The position numbers and the translations under genes are program-made. From assembly GCA_019614645.1 (NCBI GenBank), contig JABWDB010000065.1, positions 1,054,001 to 1,118,000 of the forward strand: a stretch of DNA of 64,000 bases, in the 5' to 3' direction. Position 1 is the stretch's first letter, and each line of letters begins with the position of its first letter. The DNA is from Stratiolaelaps scimitus (taxonomy: Eukaryota > Arthropoda > Arachnida > Mesostigmata > Laelapidae). The notes beneath the pieces are model-generated. The model did not search any database. It was not told where the DNA came from and saw only the letters and a list, made by a program, of their open reading frames with translations. This document shows positions 23,196 to 36,665 of this stretch, in pieces.

Positions 23196-25440
23196 TCCCA
23201 TGTGCTATGGTTTTGGCAGCCAACCGTCAACAACGGAGATCGACTTTCAAATATAAAATAACAAGTCAGGCATGGTGGTGCCGGGGCCGTCACAGCAACA
23301 TGGGTATTCGGGGCAGCGAACTGTAACCATGTGCAAAGGGGCATCAGCTCTCACGAAACAACAACACCCGCATAGGAATAGATTAAGGCCGAATAACTGG
23401 TGAATTAAATGTGAGCATACAATATTTCGAAGCCAAGGTCTGGGGGGGGACTCATATGTATATGCAATGAGTCCTCTCCTGGGCGAACCTCGTTGGATTG
23501 CCAAATGGCTATGGATCCGGCGTAGTCAACTTCAGGCACATGAAACTGAGAGTCAGCCGTGGATTGAAAAAATATATGTGGATAAATAGAGAGAAAATAC
23601 TGCACAGGTTTGTTTTTACAGATAAAATACGCTGTGAATTTCTGACTGATTTATCAATCGAACTGAGGAATCTTTGGACTATCAAACGAAGCGCCTGAAT
23701 CCTGCACTGCATAGGATAGGAGAAATAATCCTTAAATCGACCAAGATCGATCGATCGATCTCATTCTCAATCTTTGAACTGGATTCCATCATTTTTTCAT
23801 GCGAGTTCATACACATATATCGGAAAAGCCACTCGAACCGTGGCGAAAAGACTAGCAGCATCTTTCCTCATGTCATCATATCAAACTAGAAAGCTTTTGC
23901 AATCGTATACAGATTGCTAGAATACAATATAATATTTGTTACTCACTAGCTGTCTTATGCTCTGTCAATGGTCAATACGATTGGCGCCACGATTTACGAG
24001 ATGCTGATCGTTTGTTACACTGAAACATGGAACCTCTGTATTTATTCAATAGACAATCACTCTATAGGCACTCTATACGTCGAGTTTCAGAACGACAAAA
24101 TCGCTTTCATTGCCGGTTGAAGCTTGCCTCACATATCCTACGACTATGGCGTATTCACGCTACGAAAAGTTAGCCGCATTCGCGGCGACGGCATATACGC
24201 CGCTAGTTGATGACGTGAGTGATTAGCCAGCTGGGTAAGGGAAACACAAACGACTTCGTGATTCTAGCACCGCAGCGGAGGGAATTACGGCGACGGATGC
24301 ATCAATGGGGAGGAAAAAGAAGCACCGACAAATGCTTTCGCACATCATTTCCCTTACGGATAAGTGCACACTGGATGGGGATAGCCGCCTGGTGCGGTGA
24401 TTGTAAAACACATTTGTGCAGTTTCACAAAGGGTCTTACGAGCTTAGCATGTGGGCACTGGTTTAGCAGTTTTTATGAACGCGAACGTAGAAGAACAAAA
24501 AAATGAGCCCATATAAAGGACCCCTTCTCGGGAGTGGCATTAACGAAAAATGTGTATTTACTGAATTTATTATTATTATTATTATAACTATAATATGTTC
24601 AATACAACGGCTATATTTACCTTGATAAATTATGTTTTGTTTAAGAAATATATCACAGAGATTCATAAATCAGTAATAGATTTATACTGACTGTGGTAGG
24701 AATAAACGTAAAATAGGCATTGCCAAAACGCTCACTTCGTTTCGACTATTGCCACCGGATTGATTCATAGTGAACAATTCGTTGACACGCCTCATACTCA
24801 ATAGTGGCACAATACTGGTCGCACACAAAGTAGAGCTACCGGACAAGCTAGGTACGCGTTTTGGATGAGGGAATGATTTTAGATAGAAATTTGGAACACC
24901 ATATAGATCGGGCAAAGAAGATTATCTCTATTATGTCACATATTCAACACGAATCAGTCAATTGTGAGTGGATGAACAAACAAAGGTTTACGCATTTGAA
25001 CGTATACTAATTTGTTTGTTGAGTTGATGCTTAGCGATCGTGGTAGACACCTATGTATTGTCGTTAGAGTGTCTTGTCGTTGCGCATTGGTGAACTTGCA
25101 TAGACGCAAAAATGCCGCAATTGTCAACTGTTATCGGAAGCTGTTCAAATAATGGAAGGTGTTGCAGTCCTTTATAAAATGAAAGTAGAAAATCTTAAAA
25201 ATATCGCTGCTCGCTTAAAAAGCTCGCATCACTCCCAATATCAAACTCGTGCCGCGGGGCTGGTGCCATCGGATGCAGGGTGCAAACGACTTCAGTGGAA
25301 GTTACGTAGCCCAAGAGGCAAAGTTAAACATTAGCTCGTCACAGCGTAGTATACAGGGTCGAGCAGAATCGAGTGGCAGAGCAGGGGGGGGCCCGAGAAC
25401 GTCGGCGGACGCACAGCGCAACTTCGTTGGAGCCTTTGAA
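23196..25440. other. No gene recognised
   Basis: AT-rich DNA with a short (GATC)n-like run at 23745-23761 and (ATT)n at 24567-24585. Small overlapping frames only. Confidence 0.4.
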
Positions 25441-25496
25441 AATGTCTCCAATGGCTGCCGCCGGGGTGTGCCCTTTGACGTAGCGTAGCAACGGGA

Positions 25497-25940
25497 ATGT
25501 ATTACGCAGCATTGAATAGTGAATGCATTCACCGCACTGAATCCGCCGCTAATCTCTCGAAAACGAGTCACACGTCAGCCATAATCGCTGCATATTCTTC
25601 ACTCAAGCTCGACAAGAAGTTGATTGCACTACTGCGTGATATCCTCTTGTTACGACTTTGTCGTCGTCGTCCATATCCTGACATAGCAACATCTCTCAGA
25701 GAGTTGTTCATTTTGCCGTCCGACCAACCTTGTGCGCTCGTACGGATAAGTACCGCGAAATGTCTGCTGATGGTAGAACCTCTGCGAGCCAGCCGCAAAA
25801 TGGAAGACTACGTCGTTCGGCGTCTTCGTGGACTCACTGACATCCGGAAGCAATCAGCTGTCCACTGCGCAGTATCCGATTTAAAACCCTCGAAGGAGAT
25901 TAATATTAAAATGAATTCTAATCGATCAATATTGAAATGA
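25497..25940 (+). CDS. Unassigned 147-codon open frame, possible gene or exon
   Basis: An ATG frame of 147 codons, longer than most chance frames here and with balanced composition. Its middle is Leu/Arg-rich and probably helical (KKLIALLRDILLLRLCRRR). Two later segments, PCALVRISTAKCLLMVEPL and DIRKQSAVHCAV, resemble HEAT-repeat helices, where 'VR..A' positions recur; this is a weak resemblance. Upstream (25340-25490) the DNA is CpG-rich and holds a short frame starting ATGGCTGCCGCC at 25448 in strong start context, which could act as an upstream ORF. No clear splice sites bound the frame. The minus frames here are mostly shadows. It may be chance; no function is proposed. Confidence 0.28.
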   Translation: MYYAALNSECIHRTESAANLSKTSHTSAIIAAYSSLKLDKKLIALLRDILLLRLCRRRPYPDIATSLRELFILPSDQPCALVRISTAKCLLMVEPLRASRKMEDYVVRRLRGLTDIRKQSAVHCAVSDLKPSKEINIKMNSNRSILK

Positions 25941-28001
25941 GCAACACTAATCTGAAGACCTGCTAGGCAATGTGGCGTGCAGTGTGGTACGAGCAAAGCG
26001 TCACAACGAATCTAAATGACCAACGACTAGTACAAGACAACAGAAACGAAATATCGAGCTACCTAAATACGATGGTATAGACATTTGTCTGTCTATAATC
26101 TAACATACCTCTCAGGTAGAAGAACTTGGTTGATACGAAAGCCGGGGTGCACCTTGCCATCGCGGGCATCAGTTTTAATATGATGGCAAAAATAGCCTAC
26201 GACGGAACGGATACTACGAGCATGCCCTTATAAGTTGTTTGTGCGTCTCACTGCGTAGCTCGAGATGCGTACATCGACGTCATTCCCCTTACTAATGTCA
26301 ACTGTAGATGTATATTTAGAACTGTGTACTATCTGTATATACGCTTCGTGGCGTATGGGACGGGCAAAATTCGAAATATATCTGGCTGTCGACAAGAACG
26401 TTAGAGCTACTCGCCAATAATGATTTAGACTCGAGTAGAACGCGATCTGCCAACTGTAATTGGTACAATTCGACCATTTCTCCTATCCTGCTCGTCTGGA
26501 TTAATATTCTTTCCTGACCCAAACACGTTTAGTATAACCGTTGTCATATGCAGTATGAACCCTACCGCTATGGTGTACTGTGACGATCGGATGTGAAGGT
26601 AGTAGTCTCGGGTGAAGATGGACTCCGTCGGGCGGTGAACGCGACCTAGAAATGGGCGGCTCTTCTCTATCTCCGTCTGTCTTTCGGAGGGAGGACGCTG
26701 GGGGGGTGGTGCACGTGGCCTCTCGCCCATGATTCATCGATGTGGCGAACATTCATCATAAATCCCTTCAGTTGCTTAGACGTTCCGAGTACCCGGGTAC
26801 CGAGCTGCATGCCTTCCAACGAGGACGAGGAGGACGTTTTTATTCGAGGTAGGGAAAGGCGGTTTCCTTCATCTAACAGCCTACTCGGGACGAGCAGCGT
26901 TGGATAGCGAACGGGTAGATGAGATACGAATGACGATACACAAAAGCGAACTCTCACGCAATCGAGCTCGCAATTCGCCGTAGAAGGAGAGCCGAACAAA
27001 TAATGTCTTACAATACCTCCTACCGAATGTAATCGAAAAGTCTGTAATCTGTAAGTGGACTATAACAGGCCTATGTAAATGTATAGTTGTTTTGAGCTAA
27101 TAGTCTCATCGTACGAGTGCATGGCCTAACGAGATTCGAATGTAATGCTGCCACGAACACACTGCAACTGAACGAGCTCGCAGTTCGGTTAACATTATAT
27201 GTACAACGGAGCATAGCGGGAAAGGACAACCACAGGTAGTTGGAGGGTCACTGACTGTCCAAACGGAACAACTAAGAAATAGACCAGCAGACAACTTAAT
27301 CGCGGCTCGGATAATGAGTATGTCTGTCACATCAAACTACACACGACCCGAATGCAGCCCCTATTAATGTATAAACTAAGCTATAACGCGGTTCGTATAA
27401 ATAGCATATTTCTGGAAAACGCAATACTGATAAGGCGCACCTTCACTTGCTATAATAATGCCATGAGGTGCATATTACTATTATATTATTATTATGATTA
27501 TTGTTATTATTATTATTAAATAAGCTGTGGGACTATTTAATACTGGTATTATCCAATAAGTAAGTAGTCACGCATCTTCATGCCTTTAGGGTTGTGTTAT
27601 GCACTATTAGGTAGGGTCATACTGGATGTTCAACTTCACTAGTTATATAAGCACTCACGTTTATATTATCTATAATATTACCCACTGCATGTAATACATA
27701 TTTCTCTTAGCTGATTCTTAGTTGGCTTTCCGTGGCAGGCCTCGATACCGCTATATAGCATTGTTTCAAGGGCCTATCAAGTCGCCATGCTATACTTATC
27801 TGGGCCTTCTCCGACAGACTTCCGTGACGGCAGGCCAATGTTAACCATATACCAGCCAAACCGCGATTTCTGAAGATCGAACCGGTGATAACAAACCTTG
27901 GTGCTGCTGTTCGTGGTTTCCGTGGCGGCCATCCCCAAAGAGATGCGCATTAGCCATACTGCCAGATCGTGTCGCCAGGCACCGCAGATAATACAAACCG
28001 A
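25941..28001. other. No confident gene; (ATT)n-rich stretch
   Basis: Contains an imperfect ATT/TTA repeat at about 27474-27519. The minus-strand candidate at 26425-26730 is listed separately. The rest shows only short frames on both strands. Confidence 0.4.
26425..26730 (-). CDS. Unassigned 101-codon open frame, weak candidate
   Basis: The minus ATG at 26730 has A at -3 and G at +4. The frame begins with a Pro/Arg-rich part (MGERPRAPPPQRPPSER), then a more ordered part (FTRDYYLHIRSSQYTIAVGF and ILHMTTVILNVFGSG) that could hold one short hydrophobic segment. A donor-like GTAGGG follows the codons for TIA. Two other minus frames overlap it, so chance is quite possible. No family is recognised. 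Confidence 0.18.
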   Translation of the reverse strand: MGERPRAPPPQRPPSERQTEIEKSRPFLGRVHRPTESIFTRDYYLHIRSSQYTIAVGFILHMTTVILNVFGSGKNINPDEQDRRNGRIVPITVGRSRSTRV

Positions 28002-28084
28002 CATAATGTCACTTTTTTTTTGAGCTGACCCTCAGCTCTAAGCACTTAACTTTTAGGTATTACTATCAGGAGGCATAATGTCAC
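28002..28084 (-). mobile_element. SINE copy D with 11 bp target-site duplication
   Basis: A 61-base insert (28013-28073) lies between perfect direct repeats CATAATGTCAC at 28002-28012 and 28074-28084. On the minus strand it reads from TGATAGTAATACCTAAAAG through TTAGAGCTGAGGGTCAGCTC into a run of nine A. A terminal A-run plus a target-site duplication is the hallmark of LINE-machinery retroposition. Compared with the longer copies it lacks the head and most of the body, and part of the tail domain is missing, so it is a 5'-truncated insertion and probably fairly young. Confidence 0.75.
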
Positions 28085-28842
28085 CTAAACCACAATCTCG
28101 CACTTTAATACGTATTTGGGAACAGTCAATACTCATTCATCTCAGTGCATCTCTGCGTTCCATTATCGCCCCCATATTCCCTCGACAGTAGACAGATATC
28201 GAAATGTTGTTCAACTTTTGTTTTTCGACTTGCTATAGACAGCTTGTATCTGTTATCGTACAGATTCGTTTCGACATGCTTTCCTAGTGATACCACACGA
28301 GAAATGTCTTCTATGAAGAGAAGGTCTGGAAGATCGTCTTCAGGTGCAAACGAGAACCACACAATCGTTCTGCATATCCTCCGCGTCGAGCCTCATCGCG
28401 CATGGACGTATGCGCCAAATAGGCCTGATTAAAACAGCAATGCAGCACAATTTCGATGCAGCTTCGTGTTGCTGCGAGGCTGGCCAGGCTGCTTCATGAA
28501 ACAGCCAGCGTGGGTATCGGAATCTCATCTTTTTCGCCACGACTGATTGTTTGCCCCATACGAAGCCAATGATATCGTAGTAGCCGTGGTGGTAGCTTAT
28601 ACTTAGTAGCGTACATTAGACCATTCACCATCTGGGCAAACGGCTGCAAGAGAACCAGTGGGGAACGCCGAGAACGGAGGGCGGCCGGTGTGAGCTGGGT
28701 CGTGTAAATCAGTATTAGTATTTCCCTGGGGTAAGCCAATTCACCTAGTGCAGGGGTAGCGAATGAGCCGCTATCGGTCGAAATGGCAGCGGTGCCACCT
28801 CGATGTAGACTCTTTTTGGCAGGGGACGATTTCTCCATCGAG

Positions 28843-28859
28843 CCCCCCCCCCCCCCCCC
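28843..28859. repeat. Poly(C) run
   Basis: Seventeen consecutive C, followed closely by ACCCGGG. Length may be affected by sequencing error. Confidence 0.9.
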
Positions 28860-29559
28860 ACCCGGGCTCCTCGGTTAGCACAACTCATGAAGATTGATTT
28901 CGAAAAGGGTTGGACGTATTTGACAGTTCGAGGGAAGCATATAAGCCCTGTGGAAGGAAGTATCTTGTAAACGCCATTAGAGCATCAGTGGCATTGGTGC
29001 CTTGTATGTTCACAGATCACAGTTGGCAGCTTCGAAAATCACCTGACGGATCGCGGATCTTTCTAAGCGTGAATTTCTATCGTATAGACGTTAGTGCTTG
29101 GGATACTGCATAAGACAGATGGTGCGCACTGAAATAAATGCACCTATGCAAAAACGTAAGGTCTGCATCATCGACATGAGGAACAAAAGGATCAAATATG
29201 CAGAAACAATAGAACGTAGACGGCAGTCATATATACTACTACTACTGCAGAGAATGTTGCGGGGTCCGTCTTACGATTCCGTGGACATTGGCCGAGAGTC
29301 AGCCCGAAATAGGTTATCTTAGTTATATTCGATATATTGCTGTGTTTTGCTTAAAAAATGGTAACGCGAATACTTCTTAGTGTTGTGAATAACACTAAAT
29401 GTGTGACACTGAGCTAGTTACGAGGCTTGAAATTACAACTTTCTTAAAAATGACACGCTCTGGGACCCCGATCATAAACGCACTTTTCATGTGATAGTAA
29501 TGGCTAACTTCATACGAATGGTAGAAACGTAACTCTGTGAGTTCTCGTTTAGACAGCTG

Positions 29560-29592
29560 CAATGCGATCCAATAAGTTGGATCGCGTCATTG
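29560..29592. repeat. Hairpin
   Basis: CAATGCGATCCAA, loop TAAG, TTGGATCGCGTCATTG. The arms pair over 13 positions with a three-base bulge in the right arm. Confidence 0.55.
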
Positions 29593-31327
29593 TTAATTGT
29601 TCGAGAGGGTGTCGCTTTCCGACACAGACACAATACATCATTTGGGTTTATTAGCGGACCAGCAGTTCAAGTTTTCGCCTAAGATATGACACCAGGTACG
29701 GATATGTTGATCCTGCGGCCTCCGAATTTTTACAGCCAGAGACTTAGAAATACAATACACATCTCTTTTATGCTCATGAAGTTCGCTTTTGAGTTAGATA
29801 CTTTTTTAGTGGTTGAAGGCTACATGTGTTATGTACGCCCAACTTCACAGTTAAGGTGCAGATCTGGTACTGTGGGATCCTCTCATCCACTAAAAGCCTG
29901 GATCTCTTCGACTCGGGCCTTGGTCCGAAATTAATTTGAGTATTTGGTTTACACAGAGACTAACGAAATTGAATAAACCCTTCCCTGCTTGGTGTATACT
30001 GTGGTTCATGGTCTATTGTGACAAAGGGCCACTTTTTATCCATTGTGCTTAACTAAGACGACTGTTGTATAAATCGCCTTCGTCGAGTGCAACTCCGCCT
30101 GTTGTCAATCTAATTATACTGCTCAAAATCACCATGGTGTTGTTGGTTGGCGGTCTGGCAACCTAGACGCGTCGCTAGCTAAATTGTCACTATTATAATA
30201 TAACATGGGGTCGATTGACAATAAATATCGGATTAGGCGTACGGATAGGCAGAATATACGGATGTCGCAATGAAAAAACTCGAAGCTTGTGGATTGCCAG
30301 GCGGCCTTCCTTTCATGCTTTTATATCACAGATAACGTCGCAGATGCACCCGAGTGTTATATATATATATATATATATTGCATGAGTGCACAGTATATTG
30401 TGCGTCACTGAACTGGAGTCATAGTTAGTTGCTTGCCTATTAAGTTGCATCGGGGTGCAATGGCCACGGTACCAAGTACTTAGGGACGTATGCGACTGTT
30501 CGTTTATGTTAGATTTTTCAGCAAGCAATGCCCAGTCGACGTATACCTAATGCGCTTCTTCCTGTGAACTTTCCTTCTTCACCGTGGACGGACGGTCGTG
30601 GCCCATATCGTCGACGGTCTCAGCTCCGAGTCGCCTGCTCTCCTACGACCCTCTCGAGATTCTAGGTGCATCTCCTTCGAGTGCAGAGAGGCCGTAAGCA
30701 TCCTCACCCAACACCCTCTTAGCAGACGTATGTGTTCACAAGCCGAGTCGGATCCCTTGCTTTCTTAACCAGGGGGACGGCGTTGCTGGACGAGGTCACT
30801 ACAGAGGAAGTCATCAGTTCCACTGGCCAAACAACAACAACCCGAACGAAGGTTTGAAATGTCACCGAAACGCGAATCGCACTGGAACAGCGCTATTGTG
30901 ACATACTCACAGGCTGTGTTCTTTCAAGATTTAATCTATTCAGAAAAGGAGAACGATCGCATTCGAGAGACATCCTAGTATTTCCCCCTCGACGCCCTCG
31001 TTAAACGAGAGGAACAACGCGTGTCGTGCACAAGATACTTGTAACAGGATCGTTATAGGGTATACATGTCGTTTTTACGGAATAGCTATACTCATAGCGA
31101 TTATTCAGAACACGACCATCAAGTAACTATTCAGGAGCTCTGCTACGTCTATTTTTAAGTCTGCCGTAATCCTTGTCGGGGCTCCCGGAGCGCGATAGTC
31201 TTGGGAAGAACGATTTTTGGAAGCTGGTTTCATTTTAAATTTCCTCATTTAGCTCACTGAATAACACAGTATCCTACCACTTTATTAGAGAAACGTGCTC
31301 ATTACCACTGGACTGAATGGATATCGG

Positions 31328-31353
31328 CCTGTTAAACGTGCTCGTTTAACAGG
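31328..31353. repeat. Perfect hairpin, 11 bp stem
   Basis: CCTGTTAAACG, loop TGCT, CGTTTAACAGG. Eleven perfect pairs and a four-base loop. Confidence 0.6.
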
Positions 31354-34300
31354 GCAAAGCATCGGGAGACAAGTACAGGGCTGCAACCATGAACGAACTC
31401 AATCAACGAGTGTACATCACCTTGCATGAGACGCTTTCCTGGGCCGGCCGCAATGGGCAACGATGCCATTAACGATTTTGCGTCATTAACGTGATCCGGG
31501 CACTCAATTTCGCAGCGAACCCTACCGTCGGCTTCATACCGACGTCTTCATCTGTAGGTTGCTGGCAAAATTACGGCAAAAGGAACGAAGTGCGCATGTG
31601 GATAAAGTGACCCGGGGCAGAGTAGGGTTGTTTCGGATGAAGGGCGAGATTATTTGATCAAGCAGTACTTTCGCATTTATGGAGACGCTGTTTCTTGATG
31701 CTTTCGTCCTGTATCGTTATTGCGTCTGGCGGGCGAAAGTCGATGCGAAAATGCTTTATGGCTGTCGGAAACGAAAACTTTGTTGCCCAATTGTGCGCGA
31801 TCGCCCTCCCACGAGTAGTCCTCGAGTTCTTCTTCGTGGCCGATCGTCCAATCTCGTATATTAACAGACACACTCAGTGCACTCGGAGGGCCGCCGACGA
31901 GATCTCTCTCTCTCTCTTTCTCCACGATGCAGCGACACTAAGTTACGGAGAAAAATAACGCAGACTTTGTATTTTACTAGGAGTGGCGTGCGTACACTTG
32001 ATGTGTGTATGCTCGAAGTAACTGGAAATTACCCTGCTTAACCGAAATCGAGACTAACGGATAGGAAATGGCTTCCCGTTACACAGCAACAAAACTAGTT
32101 TGCACAATTGCACTAGAGGTATTTGTAAAAAATCGAAACGTACTGTTTTAGAAACTAAGGTTACGGACTGGAATACGGCTCATTCACAACTTCCTCATTA
32201 GCTATGTTGTTTTTTTAATTGGGAACTGCATTAATTCACCATCCGGATCTGTCACACGCATTATTGCATATGAAATTCTACTCTACGTTCACCGAAATAG
32301 CCTAGTGAACGGTACAAACCACAGCACAGTTGTCGATATGTGACCATTTTTCATCTTTTTCCAGGCGAGAGCCCCACGCGGCAACGTGTAGACAATCCGG
32401 TTTCGCGTCTTCCAGCCGCGAAATATAAAATCACTTTGCACTTTGAACCTTCCCCCAGAGGGCGATGCAGCCACGGAAACGATGCAACCATGCGACATGG
32501 CCGCTGCCCGAGGGCAAAAATGTCATCAAGTCGATTTTTGGAAGAGCCACCAGCAGTACAGCGTCATAGTGTCAACATCCACAGCTGCATAGGCTCAGTG
32601 CCATCCTCGTAGGAATTCCCTGTGGAGCAAACTGAATATATTACAGTCGTATTACCTAACAACAGAGTCTGGTGCCTGAGTCCAGCGAACTTTTGGCCAA
32701 TCTCATATTTTCACCCACATGATTGACAGATTACCACATCATGAGAGTGTAGGGTCAGACAAGATATTAAATGTCACTGCCTTCCACGGGCGGCTCGGTA
32801 CGAGAATGCTGTACAAGTAGCTAGATACCATTGCTTCTTTCAGCCTTTGTTTGCTGTGTCAGATAGTGTGTTTTGTGTTGTGTATATGGAGTTTCGCAGG
32901 GTCGATATTCACCATATTCATTGAATTAATGGCATGAACAAGCATGGTTATAACACGGCCAAGTCGTCATTAGGTAAAGGCGGTCAGCTACGTTTTCGAC
33001 GGAGACCAGAGTAGAGTTGTTCGTGTTTTGTTCTCTGTCGACGCGGTGAAATGACTTCTTGTCTGTCCTCGCATAAGAGCCCAGCCGACTGTGGTCTACT
33101 TTGACCTTTGAGTTGGACATATATGAAAGCGGTATTTGTACTAGTAGTTATATACATATATGTTTGTACTAGTAGGTATAGGTAAACTAGTGCGTTCGAC
33201 GACTGTAACCTAGCGACGGATGTGCGCTGGGGGCAGGACGAGTGACGTGGGCCGGTATACGAGAACGAAGTCTTGTAATATGGTCTGCTTTCCATATGAC
33301 CCTGTTTCCAGGACCACAGGGCCGCAGTCGTAGCCAGAAATAAGTGGAGAAACGCATCTTGCAACACCAACAACAATAACAACAAGTCACCACAAGACCC
33401 TGATGCAATCTGTCTACCAGAGTAGACATTCGCATCTTCTACCCACAGGTACCGCGCGGCTGGTGGGGGTCTCCACTCCGCATGTCATTGGCATTCGTCG
33501 TACAGCGAAGCTTTGCCTGGTAACCTGCTTGGGATTATGTCAACAGAACTTCTTTACTGATCCTTATATATTTAGGCGTAAGCACTACATGTGGTATAAT
33601 CCTTGTGATAAATTGTACGATATCAGGGTATTATTTTGTAATAAAAGCTTAAGATATATCTAAGAATTGTTCTTGTATTCGTTTTTCTTCGATAGTATGC
33701 TACTTTTCATTTTAATATTTCATTTTGGCATTAAACGGCTTCAAGAGAAACCTACACGTACAGGTTTAATTAAAAATTACACAGATACCTTTGAGAAGGT
33801 CCGTGTCCGGTGAGAAAGTCGTTTATCCTAAGTATGTCACAAAGCCGCGTCGGATTTTTTTTAGAGCCAGAGGTCGAGAATGGACATTTTCATAAAGAAA
33901 TCCAATTACCTGGGCTGCTCAGCAAAACGGTTGTAGGCTGCACCTGTCGAAGGTGTTGTTTTTGGTTTACCACCTCTTTACGCTACGGCAGTGACCTTGA
34001 GGTCATTTTTTCTACCCGAAGATATTATAAAAGCTCCCGCGACAGACCTTCAACTACTGCTGTGTACCAATAGATACCGAAAAGGTAACGGCGTATTTCA
34101 TAAGAGCGCTATGCAGAAAAAGCAGGTCTGCTTTAGCTATGAATCGAACCTCAGCCAGTCTACGGTGCGTCCAGAATTGTGCAATTGTCATTATTTTTTT
34201 TAGTTTTTAGAGCAAATTTGTAACAATGTAATTTATGGGAAATCACACGTGAAAGTGAACTACCGGTGTGTTCCCGGAGATAATTTTGAAATACATCAAT

Positions 34301-34449
34301 TGAAAGGTGCTTGTTTTGAGGCCTAGCAGTGAATAATCTCATAGTATACTTTTACCACGTACCGGTGTATATTTTCTGTTACATAATAGCATTCCAGCTT
34401 GACTACGGGTTCTCTCTCTGTAAAGGATATCTCTGACTATACAAGACGT

Positions 34450-34454
<5 letters not shown>

Positions 34455-34495
<41 letters not shown>
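34455..34495. repeat. (TA)n microsatellite
   Basis: About 41 bases of TA, continuing imperfectly as TATGTATATA. Confidence 0.95.
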
Positions 34496-34504
<9 letters not shown>

Positions 34505-36665
34505 GTTCAGTGTCTGGTAATTGTAACGTCGGCTCATCCAACGCAAGGATAATTATTGATGATGGGTAGAAGAGCCTCCACGGTTGTCAATATTCCATAT
34601 TGACTGTGCAACTGTTAGTACCAGAAAGATTGAGACGTTACCACAAGCTGATATGAGTAGTACACGACAGAGTCTTTACTGCAGCAGATAGTGGCATCTA
34701 CCGAAAGATTCAAAATGTGATCTGGCGCCACTTCGCCCTAATAGATATAGATATTTTCTTGTTAACCGTATACTTACTCTAAGTAACATAGGGTCATTAT
34801 AAAGTAGCTAGACCCTGTGAATAGAAGAACTAGCTTGCTATTACAGCTCGCCAGACTGTATTGTGAGTGTTTTTCTATACGTTCGACGAAGGCAATACAT
34901 TAACTAGGGAACGGCCTTTAGGAGGGACGAATCGTACCGGCTGGAGCAGGCCGGAAACGAGTACAAGCAACTTGCACGACAGGAGGCCCACGAATAAGAG
35001 GCAGCTCGCCGGGTACGGTGTATGCAGCCATACTCTTCATTGCACGGAGATGGTCCAGATACGTAGGTGTCCGGAGTATACTGAGGTTAGGCATGTCTTG
35101 AAGGCCGCAACATTGGTAGCCGCGAGGCAATGCAAGGTAAATACAACGCACTGCCGCAGACGCTGGTCAGAGCTTTCAGCTGCGAATCTCATATATAAGT
35201 CAGAGCCAAAGATTCCTTTCCCTGAGGGTCTGTCTTATTTCTTCCTAGCAAGAAAAGATCGCTGATCTTCCTATTTCGTCAGATGGCCGGCCGCCGACGA
35301 CGAGCTAGCTCCGGTACAATCTCCTGTAATCAGGTGTTCGGTAGCAAGATCCAACGAATGAATGCTTGGCATCAAACCGCCCCCTGTCGACAGACACCAG
35401 AACTCGTTGCGTAATCAACGCAAGGGCTAATCCATCGTCCAGTTGTTGTTCTGACATCGTCTACTCGTTATGAGGATTTTACACAATAGAGGATAATAAA
35501 GTTCGCCGTGAATCATACGAAATTAGTGATGCGTTGAGGCTTAATTCAGTATGCTCGAATGAGCTGAATAGCGAGTGGGTGAGTTAAACGCTCAGTAAGT
35601 AAAACCAGAAATGCATTTTCGTATTCAATAGATATTTTTGTAGGCATTTGTTACACCACAACGCATATGTAGAACGTGCGTATGCGCCGGCAAAATGATA
35701 AGCGAGATGGGGGGTCGGTGGGATTCTTTATTGATATCCAGGATCATATCGTGGTTCCTCGAGCAGGGAAAAGGCTTCATTCCTCCATCTCTGTGTCAGC
35801 TGCTCGGTACGCAGAATGGGTAATGACATATCGTTCGCCCAATATGTCCAATTATGTACTTCCTTTTGCGGCTGAAGGGCCCCAGTCAATCTCCCATTAG
35901 ACATTTCGCGGTACTTAGCCGTATTCCAGCCGGATTAATTCCCGCAACGAAATATCGGGAGGGAAAATCCAAGCCTCCCCGCGATCCCGGCTAAAACTAA
36001 TTCTTCGACAAGAGTCATACTCACTCATGCCGATCTAGTTACTATCCAATCCGTGTTACTATAATAGGTACTGCGATGTGATATAGCAATTAGCAAGCGA
36101 GTTTTGTGTCAAGCCTATCAGACACGTGAGTGGCTATTAAAAGTTGGCAATTATGTTACCATTAAAAGTTGTTTCCCCACAACGGCATCTTTAAGTGGCG
36201 ACACGGAAAAACTATATAGCCTGCTGGGTAGCACAATAGCGGAAGTACCACTTCGGCTATTACTACAAAACTACAAACATTAATACCACCACGGCTGCAT
36301 ACTGAGCCGACGCGAGACACGTTTTCGGGAAGTGGCGTAGGTATGAACAAGCTTTTACTAATTTTTTTATTCATGACCTGCTGCTTCATAGCGAGCACCG
36401 CACGGAGCATGAAAGCTCACCCACACTCGAAAAGTGAAGTCCCATTCAGCAACGGCAACTACACGAAAAAGGCCCCAATGCCTCGACAGGCAGTGTTATG
36501 TAGCTGATCATGACTTGAGTTCAATAGTCGGTATCGATGAAAAGAGCCAGTCGTATCTTCTGCTGCTAGTCCGCATCGGAAACTTTCTGTGGCCGTCAGG
36601 AGTCATATAACTATCGCAGCTATATGTCGACCTAAAGAAGAATCTATCTAGAATAGAAGTGCTAC

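Larger units (their letters stand above)
28085..36649. other. No gene recognised over 8.5 kb; simple repeats and hairpins
   Basis: Contains a run of 17 C (28843-28859), (TA)n at 30358-30379 and 34455-34495, and hairpins at 29560-29592 and 31328-31353. Frames of up to 133 codons (for example 34867-35265 plus, 33385-32984 minus) lack recognisable domains. A moderately GC-rich stretch at 30.57-30.80 kb shows no long frame. Confidence 0.4.

Noticed and set aside
34100..34200. tRNA-like GAGGTTCGATTC on the minus strand
   Set aside because: A single B-box-like match without further tRNA structure; expected by chance in 64 kb.
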